Origin: Methylobacterium sp.
GTDB taxonomy: Bacteria; Pseudomonadota; Alphaproteobacteria; Rhizobiales; Beijerinckiaceae
DNA length: 5,776 nt
Assembly (NCBI GenBank): GCA_020252865.1
Contig: JADCCH010000009.1
Location: 1 to 5,776 of the forward strand
Direction: 5' to 3'
Each line of letters opens with the position of its first letter. Position 1 is the first letter of the stretch. Shown here one piece after another: positions 1-5,504 of this stretch. The translations under genes and the position numbers were made by a program. The notes under the pieces were generated by a model, which did no database searches, had not been told where the DNA came from, and worked only from the letters and a program-made list of their open reading frames with translations.

Positions 1-1106
1 AGCCAGGCGAGCCCGGAAATCACGCAGAAGAAAGCCACATATTGCGCCGTCAGCCCGCTTACGCCGAACATGCCCGCGATCGCATGGCGCGACAGGAACA
101 GGATGGCCCAGGCCAGGAGACAATAGACCAGCGCAAAGAGCAGCGCATCGCGCAAAGCCTGTCGCAGCCGGCCATATTGCCGCGCGCCGAGGTTCTGCGC
201 GAGGATCGGCCCCACGGCACCGGACAGCGCGAAGAGCACGCCGAAGGCAAGCGGAGTCAGGCGGTCGATGATCGTGCTCGCGGCAATCGCCTCGGCACCG
301 AAGGGGGCGAGGATGCGATAGACGAAGAGCGCGGCGACAGGGGTGGCGACATTCGTGAGGATCGCCGGAAGAGCGATATCGAAGAAGGGCTTCGCATCGG
401 CTCGAATCTCGCCGAGCGTCGGGCGCCGCAGCAGGCGATGCACCATCACGATGCCATGCAGGCCGACCGCCATGAACACCAGCCGCGACACGACGGTGGC
501 CAGCGCCGCGCCATCCGTGCCGAGCTTCAGCGCGAAGATGAAGAACGGATCGGCCGCGGCTGTCACCAGCCCGCCGAACAAGGTGACATTCATGGCCCGG
601 CGCGGATCGCCCACGGCACGCAGAAAACCTGAAAGAGCCATGCCCACGGCCATCAGCGCGTTGGCCGGCAGCGTGATCCAGAGGAAGCGTTCGGCCACTT
701 CCAGGGGCACGCCCGTCGCGCCGAGCTTCGGCAGCATCCAGGGCATGGCCGCCAGCAACCCGCCACTCACCGCGACGCCCACCACAATGGCCAGGACGAG
801 CGAAGTAGAGGCGATGCGCCGGGCGCCTTCCTCATCCAGCGCGCCGCGCCTGCGGGCGACCATGGCGGAGCCCGCGATCATCGAGCCGATATTCACGGAA
901 ATCGCCACGAACAGGATGGTCGTGGCATAGCCCACGCCCGCGGTCAGCCGGTCGTCGCGAAGCAGCGAGACATAGAAGAGCGACAGGAAATCGACGAGGA
1001 AGATCGCCATCAGGCCGACGGCACCGGTGCCGGTCATGGTCAGCACGTGGCGCATGGTCGAGCCGTGCGTGAACGGCGCGAGATCGGGCGATGCGGGCAT
1101 GCTCAC
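1..1106 (-). CDS. MATE-family multidrug/metabolite efflux transporter, 3' end outside the window
   Basis: Inner-membrane antiporter of the MATE family, which exports cationic drugs or metabolites in exchange for H+ or Na+. The 368 visible residues are mostly hydrophobic helices joined by short charged loops. Family-like signatures are the GFLRAVGDPRRAM loop (residues 160-172, end of the first helical bundle's core) and GPILAQNLGAR (299-309, start of the second bundle). An Asp in the first helix (D40) lies where many MATE proteins carry a functional acidic residue. MATE proteins are usually about 450 residues, so roughly 80 C-terminal residues are missing beyond the left edge. I chose the GTG at 1106-1104: it overlaps the antiporter stop as GTGA, and a GGGGA lies about 6 bases upstream. 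An in-frame ATG at 1100-1098 is the alternative. It is probably co-transcribed and translationally coupled with the antiporter. The substrate cannot be read from sequence. Confidence 0.92.
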   Translation of the reverse strand, partial: MSMPASPDLAPFTHGSTMRHVLTMTGTGAVGLMAIFLVDFLSLFYVSLLRDDRLTAGVGYATTILFVAISVNIGSMIAGSAMVARRRGALDEEGARRIASTSLVLAIVVGVAVSGGLLAAMPWMLPKLGATGVPLEVAERFLWITLPANALMAVGMALSGFLRAVGDPRRAMNVTLFGGLVTAAADPFFIFALKLGTDGAALATVVSRLVFMAVGLHGIVMVHRLLRRPTLGEIRADAKPFFDIALPAILTNVATPVAALFVYRILAPFGAEAIAASTIIDRLTPLAFGVLFALSGAVGPILAQNLGARQYGRLRQALRDALLFALVYCLLAWAILFLSRHAIAGMFGVSGLTAQYVAFFCVISGLAW

Positions 1107-2968
1107 GAGGATTCCCCCGTGACGCCGTCCCGCGCCTGTTGCTCGCGGGACTCGTCCCCGGCCTTCCTGGTGATGTCCTTGCCCTCGCGACGCGGAGCAA
1201 TGAGCGGCTCGGGGGTCACCTTCACGACATGGAGAAGGTCCATCCCGGCGAAGAGACCCTCGTCACGCTGGCGGTTGAGGCGCTGAATATCCCGGCGACG
1301 AACATCGTCGCGCCATTCATCCGCTTCATCCCCGGGCACGCCCAGGGCGACGAGAGCTTCGCGACCGAATGCCAGGGCACTGTCGAAGGTTTCGCGGAAG
1401 GGCGAGCGCACGCCGCGCTCCATCAGATCGAGCGCATGGGTGCGATCAAAGGCGCGGGCGATAAGCTTCGCAGAAGGGAAGGCGCGCCGCGCCATTTCCG
1501 CGATGGCGGATGCCGCCTCGCGATCATCCACGCAAACCGCGATCACGCTCGCGCGCTCCGCACCCGCCGCGCGGAGCACGTCCAGGCGGCGACCATCGCC
1601 ATAATAGACCTTGAAGCCGAAGCGGGCGGCGGTCTTGATCTGGTCGATGTTGCGATCGATCACGGTCACGTTGCGCTCGGCGGCGAGGAAGACCTGATTC
1701 ACGACCTGCCCGAAGCGCCCGAAGCCGATCACCAGCACCTCGCCATCCGCATCTTCGTAATTCTCTTCCATCGAGGGTTCTTTGCCGAGCCGATTCTTGC
1801 GCCAGGCGAGGGCGGGCTCCACGAGTTTCGCAAGAATCGGCCCAAAAAACATCGTCAGCGCAGCAACGGCCGAGAGGATGGTCGCCATATCGCCGGCCAG
1901 CAGCCCGATGCCCGCCGCCAGCGGCAGGATGACAAAGGCGAATTCACCCGCAGGCGAGAGCAGGACCGCGCCGCGCACGGAATTCGAGAAGCCCAGCTTG
2001 CCCGCGCGCAGCAGAACGAAGACGAGGAGGATCTTCAGCGCCATCAGCCCCATCGCGCCGCCGAGGATCGCCGGCAGGTTCGCGCGTATGATTGCGGTGT
2101 CAAGACCCATTCCGACGCTCATGAAGAACAGGCCGAGCAGGAGACCGCGGAAGGGCTCGATATCCGCTTCGAGCTGGTGGCGGAAATTGCTCTCGGCCAG
2201 CATCAGCCCGGCGATGAAGGCGCCGAGCGCGGCCGAAAGTCCGGCCTTGTGCATCAGTTCGGCCGAGCCCAGAACCAGCAGCAAGGCAGCGGCCGTCATG
2301 ATCTCGCGGGCATCCGCGCGGGCGAGCAGCCGGAAGAACGGGTTAAGCAGGAATTTGCCGGCGAGGACCAGCGCCAGCACGGCGGCCGCAGCCATGACGA
2401 TCTCGTCGAGATGGCTCCAGAAGCCGCCCGATTCCGCTTTCGACTGCGTGAGCGCGAAGAGCGGCAGGATCGCCAGGAAGGGCACCACGGCGATATCCTG
2501 GAAGAGCAGCACCGCGAAGCTCTTCTGGCCATAGGCTGAACTCATCGCGCCGCGCTCCTCGAGCATCTGCAGGGCGATCGCCGTGGCGGAAAGCGCGAAT
2601 GCGAAGGCCACAGCGGCGAGACCCGCACCTTTGAAGCCGAGGAACCACAACGCAGCGGCGATCAAGACGCCCGAGAACACCATCTGCGCCACCCCGTAGA
2701 TCAGGATATCCCGGCGCATCGAGAGGAGTTTCGACGGCTTCAGTTCGAGCCCGATCACGAAAAGGAACATCACCACGCCGAGTTCGGCAAAGGAGCGCAG
2801 CGCATTGGCATCGCGGAACAGGCCGAACCCCGATGGACCGATCGCCACTCCTGCCACGAAATAGCCCAGCACGGCCGAGAGCCCGGCGAACCGGAAGGCC
2901 GGGACGGCGATCACCGCCGCGCCCAGGAACATGAGCGCGAGGAGGAGGATGGATTGCGGCTCGGACAT
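1103..2968 (-). CDS. Kef-type CPA2 monovalent cation:proton antiporter with C-terminal TrkA-N (RCK) domain
   Basis: Inner-membrane K+/H+ antiporter of the CPA2 family, 621 residues, close to the roughly 620 of E. coli KefB/KefC. Residues 1-390 form the transport domain: GYFVAGVAIGPSGFG (35-49), FAELGVVMFLFVIGLELKPS (60-79), the ion-path LLFQDIAVVPF (154-164) and LLSPAGEFAFVI (336-347). The Kef regulatory loop HQLEADIEPFRG (264-275) is kept and nearly matches E. coli KefC. Residues 409 to about 530 are a Rossmann TrkA-N domain with GFGRFG (415-420) and an acidic strand end VIDRN (436-440), typical of NAD(H)/AMP binding. The C-terminal tail is charged. By my recollection of KefC, the glutathione contacts R416 and N551 are replaced by Q425 and D560, while R516 is kept as R525, so glutathione gating is uncertain and I give no symbol. 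No kefF/kefG-like subunit gene adjoins it. An ATG 15 bases upstream (2983-2981) is an alternative start; neither has a good Shine-Dalgarno sequence. A longer reading from GTG 3109 is low-complexity and unlike the family. Confidence 0.94.
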   Translation of the reverse strand: MSEPQSILLLALMFLGAAVIAVPAFRFAGLSAVLGYFVAGVAIGPSGFGLFRDANALRSFAELGVVMFLFVIGLELKPSKLLSMRRDILIYGVAQMVFSGVLIAAALWFLGFKGAGLAAVAFAFALSATAIALQMLEERGAMSSAYGQKSFAVLLFQDIAVVPFLAILPLFALTQSKAESGGFWSHLDEIVMAAAAVLALVLAGKFLLNPFFRLLARADAREIMTAAALLLVLGSAELMHKAGLSAALGAFIAGLMLAESNFRHQLEADIEPFRGLLLGLFFMSVGMGLDTAIIRANLPAILGGAMGLMALKILLVFVLLRAGKLGFSNSVRGAVLLSPAGEFAFVILPLAAGIGLLAGDMATILSAVAALTMFFGPILAKLVEPALAWRKNRLGKEPSMEENYEDADGEVLVIGFGRFGQVVNQVFLAAERNVTVIDRNIDQIKTAARFGFKVYYGDGRRLDVLRAAGAERASVIAVCVDDREAASAIAEMARRAFPSAKLIARAFDRTHALDLMERGVRSPFRETFDSALAFGREALVALGVPGDEADEWRDDVRRRDIQRLNRQRDEGLFAGMDLLHVVKVTPEPLIAPRREGKDITRKAGDESREQQARDGVTGESS

Positions 2969-3026
2969 GATTGCTTTCGTCATGCACCGGCAAATGCGGA
3001 AAAGCCAAGCGCTTTCGCTTTCATGC

Positions 3027-3080
3027 GCATCACGAGGGCGCGATATCGCGCCTGCCGCTGCGCCCGCGATTTCGTGATGC
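3027..3080. repeat. 16-bp perfect palindrome nested in a 9-bp inverted repeat
   Basis: GGCGCGATATCGCGCC at 3037-3052 is a perfect palindrome. It is enclosed by the arms GCATCACGA (3027-3035) and TCGTGATGC (3072-3080), which are exact reverse complements of each other. As RNA or single-stranded DNA this could fold into a 9-bp outer stem holding a 6-bp GC stem with an ATAT loop. As duplex DNA the palindrome could be a dimeric repressor or activator site. It lies about 70 bp from the antiporter start and about 110 bp from the MAPEG start. No known operator consensus is recognised. Confidence 0.7.
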
Positions 3081-3083
3081 CCT

Positions 3084-3095
3084 CCCCCCCCCCCC
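3084..3095. repeat. Homopolymeric tract of 12 cytosines
   Basis: Twelve consecutive C on the plus strand (G on the minus strand), four bases after the inverted repeat and 67 bases upstream of the MAPEG start codon. Such tracts are prone to slipped-strand length change and to sequencing error. It is noncoding with the chosen starts. If the antiporter were read from the GTG at 3109, the tract would encode a glycine run. Confidence 0.9.
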
Positions 3096-3152
3096 GCGAC
3101 AAATGCCACAAAGCGCGTTAGGCAGGGCCTTGTTAGCCCGCCCGCTCGCTCC

Positions 3153-3158
3153 AGGTGA
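3153..3158 (+). promoter_or_regulatory. Ribosome binding site of the MAPEG gene
   Basis: AGGTGA, four bases before the ATG at 3163. It fixes this start in preference to the longer in-frame reading that extends upstream to a TTG at 2971, whose extra residues are arginine-rich and not membrane-like. Confidence 0.75.
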
Positions 3159-3162
3159 GATC

Positions 3163-3582
3163 ATGAACGAAACACTCGCGGCCATTGATGCCAATGCCCT
3201 CTCCTTCGCTGCGAGTTACATCGCAGTCCTCGTGCTGCTCGGCATAGTGCTGACCTTCCGCGTGATCTTCGTGCGGCGCGCCGAGAACGTGGCCTTCGGC
3301 GATGGTGGCAGCGAGAAACTGGCGCTCCGCATTCGCGTGCATGGCAATTTCTGCGAACAGGCTCCGATGCTTTTCGTGGTGCTGGCCCTGTTGCCGGTGA
3401 TCGGCGCAGGCGAATGGATGGTGCATGTCGTGGGCCTCCCGGGGGTTACAGGCCGGGTTCTCCATGCGATTGGTTTCAGCCGGAGCGCGGGCACGAGCCT
3501 CGGACGCGCAATGGGCACGGTTCTGACTGCCGGCGCGCTGGTGATCGGGGCTCTGAGCCTGCTGGTTCTCGCCTGGCGATGA
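3163..3582 (+). CDS. MAPEG-family small integral membrane protein
   Basis: A 139-residue membrane protein, the usual size for MAPEG (membrane-associated proteins in eicosanoid and glutathione metabolism). Hydrophobic segments lie near residues 15-36, 68-91 (perhaps two helices, since the stretch is long) and 118-137, consistent with the family's four-helix fold. The signature is RIRVHGNFCEQAPM (56-69), matching the R-x-H-x-N-x-x-E-x-x-P pattern that in characterised relatives helps bind glutathione. A second family-like stretch is RVLHAIGFSR (98-107). Eukaryotic members are glutathione transferases or leukotriene synthases; bacterial members are mostly uncharacterised, so an enzymatic role here is inference. 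It heads the plus-strand gene run, and its stop overlaps the next start as ATGA, implying co-transcription and coupled translation. Confidence 0.88.
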   Translation: MNETLAAIDANALSFAASYIAVLVLLGIVLTFRVIFVRRAENVAFGDGGSEKLALRIRVHGNFCEQAPMLFVVLALLPVIGAGEWMVHVVGLPGVTGRVLHAIGFSRSAGTSLGRAMGTVLTAGALVIGALSLLVLAWR

Positions 3583-4421
3583 GTGCGCCGATCGCATCGG
3601 TCGAGCTTGCCGGACTGGCTGCCCGGCTGGAGTTCGTCCTGCGCGAGGCCGGCAGCCGCGCGCTCGCGGATTGGCGCCCCGGCGAGCGCACCCGCGCCCG
3701 GATCGACTGGAAGGGCACCTCGCCGGTCACCAGCGCCGATCTTGCGGTGGATGCGCTGATCGCGGATGCCGTCAGCGCGCTCGGCCAGGACGGCTTCGGC
3801 CCATTGCGCTATCATTCGGAAGAGCGGCCCGAGGCGTGGCATGGCCCGCAAGATGGCCTCACCATCGTGATCGACCCGATCGATGGCACGCGCTCCTTCA
3901 TGGAGGGACGGGATGACTGGTGCATTGCCCTGGGTGTGCTCGCTGGCAGCGACCCGGTGATCGGCCTGCTGCATGTCCCGGCGCGCGGCGCGATGTTCGC
4001 GGCCCATCGCGGCGGCGGGGCACGCTACCAGGGTCAACCCGTGATGCTCGCTTCACAACCCTCTTCGCCCATCCGCGCCGCCGGCCCGCGCGGCGTTTTC
4101 GAAATCATCGCGCGCGAGAGCGGCCTCGCCATCGAGGGCATGCCGAACATCGCCGCCCTCGCGCATCGCCTGGTCCGGCCACTTTCGGGCGAACTCGATC
4201 TCGCTCTCGCCCGGCCCGGCGCGCATGATTGGGATATCGTGGCCGCGCACTGCATCCTGGAGGAGGCGGGGGGCGCCCTGATCGGGCCTGATGGCCGGCC
4301 GCCGCTCTACTTGCTGAAGGGCGACGAACACCCGGCCTTGCTGGCGGGAAGCCGTGGCTTGCTCGACCGGATGATGCCTTCGCTCTTGACGGGCGGCCTT
4401 TCTGCGGCGAAACGCGGCTGA
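3579..4421 (+). CDS. Inositol monophosphatase-family phosphatase (IMPase/CysQ-like)
   Basis: Mg2+-dependent phosphatase, 280 residues, probably cytoplasmic. All family metal-site motifs are visible: KGTSPVTSADLAVD (45-58), the acidic pair E81-E82 in HSEERPE, DPIDGT (99-104, metal-binding Asp99 and Asp102), and the C-terminal HDWDIVAAHCILEEAGG (216-232) with the metal-binding Asp of the WD motif. Family substrates include inositol-1-phosphate, 3'-phosphoadenosine 5'-phosphate (CysQ), histidinol phosphate (HisN) and fructose-1,6-bisphosphate; the sequence does not decide between them. The start is the ATG overlapping the MAPEG stop, with no clear Shine-Dalgarno, which fits translational coupling. 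I recall this gene beside DUF4170 and waaA in many Alphaproteobacteria, often annotated as CysQ-like, which suggests a conserved link to envelope lipid synthesis, or simply shared expression. Confidence 0.93.
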   Translation: MSAPIASVELAGLAARLEFVLREAGSRALADWRPGERTRARIDWKGTSPVTSADLAVDALIADAVSALGQDGFGPLRYHSEERPEAWHGPQDGLTIVIDPIDGTRSFMEGRDDWCIALGVLAGSDPVIGLLHVPARGAMFAAHRGGGARYQGQPVMLASQPSSPIRAAGPRGVFEIIARESGLAIEGMPNIAALAHRLVRPLSGELDLALARPGAHDWDIVAAHCILEEAGGALIGPDGRPPLYLLKGDEHPALLAGSRGLLDRMMPSLLTGGLSAAKRG

Positions 4422-4430
4422 TCATTTGTG

Positions 4431-4460
4431 GCGGAGGCCCCGGCTTTTCCGGCCTGCCGC
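4431..4460 (+). other. Bulged hairpin upstream of the DUF4170 gene
   Basis: The transcript can pair 4431-4434 with 4457-4460, 4435-4437 with 4453-4455, and 4440-4443 with 4449-4452. That gives 11 base pairs, mostly GC, around a CTTTT loop, with a 2-nt bulge on the left arm and a 1-nt bulge on the right. It starts 10 bases after the phosphatase stop and ends three bases before the GGGAGAG ribosome binding site. No run of T follows, so it is not a typical intrinsic terminator. A role in mRNA processing, stability or translation tuning is possible. Confidence 0.55.
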
Positions 4461-4463
4461 ACC

Positions 4464-4470
4464 GGGAGAG
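4464..4470 (+). promoter_or_regulatory. Ribosome binding site of the DUF4170 gene
   Basis: GGGAGAG, five bases before ATG 4476. It favours this start over the in-frame GTG at 4428, which has no such site and would translate through the hairpin, adding 16 residues outside the family's usual length. Confidence 0.75.
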
Positions 4471-4475
4471 CCCTT

Positions 4476-4709
4476 ATGACCGCGCCGAATGCCGAGCCGC
4501 AATTGCTCCACCTTGTTTTCGGCGGCGAGCTGACCGATCTCGACAGCACGACCTTCAAGGACCTTTCGAAGCTCGACATCGTGGGCGTCTATCCGAATTA
4601 CAAGAGCGCCCATGCCGCCTGGAAGGCCAAGGCGCAGGCGACGGTCGATAACGCGCAGATGCGCTATTTCGTGGTGCATCTGCACCGCCTGCTCGATCCC
4701 GATGCGTGA
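4476..4709 (+). CDS. DUF4170-family small protein
   Basis: A 77-residue soluble protein with no signal peptide or membrane segment, matching the length of DUF4170 proteins. Recognisable family features are an N-terminal strand with VFGGELTD (14-21), then VGVYPNYKSAHAAWKAKA (36-53) and QATVDNAQMRYFVVHL (54-69), i.e. the W-K-A-K-A...T-V-D-N-A...R-Y block. The fold appears to be a small alpha/beta domain; I know of no assigned biochemical function. It sits between the phosphatase and the acyltransferase, a position I recall as conserved in Alphaproteobacteria, so a supporting or regulatory role for one of these envelope enzymes is plausible but unproven. Confidence 0.87.
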   Translation: MTAPNAEPQLLHLVFGGELTDLDSTTFKDLSKLDIVGVYPNYKSAHAAWKAKAQATVDNAQMRYFVVHLHRLLDPDA

Positions 4710-4751
4710 TGCGATGAGGCGGTCGAGCCTCTTCCGATCGATGGTCGGACC

Positions 4752-5504
4752 ATGCTGAAGTCTTTCGGGCGGAGCGAACCTATCCAGCGTTTCCTGGGCT
4801 CGCTTCTCGCGGGCTATCTGCATTTCGTGCAGCGCACGAGCCCCATGACGGTGGTTCCCGCCGATGGCTATGCACGGCTGGAAGACGGCCCGGTCATCAT
4901 TACGATGTGGCATGGCCAGCATTTCATGCAGACCTTCGGCCTGCGCCCGCAGGATCGCATCCACGTGATGATCTCCCGCCATGGCGACGGGGCGATCAAC
5001 GCGATCGCCGCCGAAAAACTCGGCATGTTCGTGGTGCGCGGTTCGGGCGCGCAGCGCACCGATCAGGTGCGCAAGCGCGGCGGCATCCAGGCCCTGCGGC
5101 AGTTGCTCGCCCTGCTCGAAGCGGGCGATCATGTTTCCCTGACTGCCGATGTGCCGAAGGTCAGCCGCGTGGCGGGGGAAGGCATCATCGCGCTGGCTGC
5201 TTTGTCCGGCCGGCCCATCCTGCCGGTCGCGACCGTCTGTTCGCGGCGGATCGACCTGAAATCCTGGGATGCCGCGAGCATCGGGCTACCCTTCGGACGG
5301 ACGGCCCTTGTCATCGGCGAGCCGATTTTCGTTCCGAAGGAAGCCGATGCCGCCCGGCGCGAGGCCTTCCGTCGCGCGGTGGAAATCGCGATGGACAAGG
5401 CCTATGCGCAGGCTTACGCCGCGCTCGATTCCGCCGATCCCGGGGGCAACCGCGAGAGCGTGGCATTGGCCCGCGCGGCCAAGGCAGCGGAGTTCTTGGC
5501 ATGA
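4752..5504 (+). CDS. DUF374-family lysophospholipid/lipid A-type acyltransferase
   Basis: A 250-residue protein of the DUF374 branch of the lysophospholipid acyltransferase superfamily, which transfers fatty acyl groups onto lipid acceptors at the inner membrane. Family landmarks in order are WHGQHFM (53-59), SRHGDG (75-80), VVRGSG (94-99), the acceptor-region TADVPKVSRVAGEG (131-144), GRPILPVATVCSRR (153-166) and SWD (171-173). The common family form of the fourth block is DGPxGP; here it is DVPKVS, a variant I recall from other Alphaproteobacteria. An N-terminal amphipathic or hydrophobic stretch (11-26) may anchor it. The ATG at 4752 is effectively forced: no start codon lies between it and an in-frame stop at 4707-4709, although its Shine-Dalgarno is poor. 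The stop overlaps the waaA start as ATGA. The genomic setting favours lipid A or outer-membrane lipid acylation, but the acceptor is unknown. Confidence 0.91.
   Translation: MLKSFGRSEPIQRFLGSLLAGYLHFVQRTSPMTVVPADGYARLEDGPVIITMWHGQHFMQTFGLRPQDRIHVMISRHGDGAINAIAAEKLGMFVVRGSGAQRTDQVRKRGGIQALRQLLALLEAGDHVSLTADVPKVSRVAGEGIIALAALSGRPILPVATVCSRRIDLKSWDAASIGLPFGRTALVIGEPIFVPKEADAARREAFRRAVEIAMDKAYAQAYAALDSADPGGNRESVALARAAKAAEFLA

Larger units (their letters stand above)
2969..3162. promoter_or_regulatory. Divergent intergenic region between the Kef-like antiporter and the MAPEG gene
   Basis: About 194 bp separates the two divergent start codons, so promoters for both units should lie here. It is the only sizeable noncoding stretch in the window. 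It contains a nested palindrome/inverted repeat and a 12-C tract (listed separately), plus an 8-bp palindrome AAGCGCTT at 3007-3014. I looked for -35/-10 pairs on both strands and found none that I would defend. A minus-strand GCTAACAA near 3130-3137 resembles an alphaproteobacterial -10 element but has no matching -35. The regulatory role is inferred from position. Confidence 0.6.

Noticed and set aside
42..930. Plus-strand open frames opposite the MATE gene
   Set aside because: The minus-strand translation gives a continuous multi-helix transporter with MATE signatures, so the plus-strand frames are shadows.
1091..2539. A 482-residue plus-strand open frame antisense to the antiporter
   Set aside because: It lies wholly opposite a gene with clear family motifs, its product is rich in Arg, Glu, His and Gln with no domain I recognise, and such mirror frames are common in GC-rich DNA.
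2969..3109. N-terminal extension of the antiporter to a GTG at 3109, which would place the C tract inside the coding region
   Set aside because: The extra 47 residues are glycine/alanine-rich and unlike family N-termini, and the chosen start leads directly into the first transmembrane helix. A translational switch therefore seems less likely than a noncoding tract.
3129..3140. Minus-strand GCTAACAA as a -10 promoter element for the antiporter
   Set aside because: No acceptable -35 element lies at the right distance, so it is not called as a promoter.
3216..4037. A 273-residue minus-strand open frame opposite the MAPEG and phosphatase genes
   Set aside because: It crosses two supported genes on the other strand, has no family features, and shows biased low-complexity stretches.
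4716..4749. Intrinsic terminator between DUF4170 and the acyltransferase
   Set aside because: The stems are only 5 bp, no T run follows, and the gene order implies read-through to waaA.
4422..5132. A 236-residue minus-strand open frame opposite the DUF4170 and acyltransferase genes
   Set aside because: Composition is that of a shadow frame, no motif is recognisable, and the plus-strand genes here are well supported.
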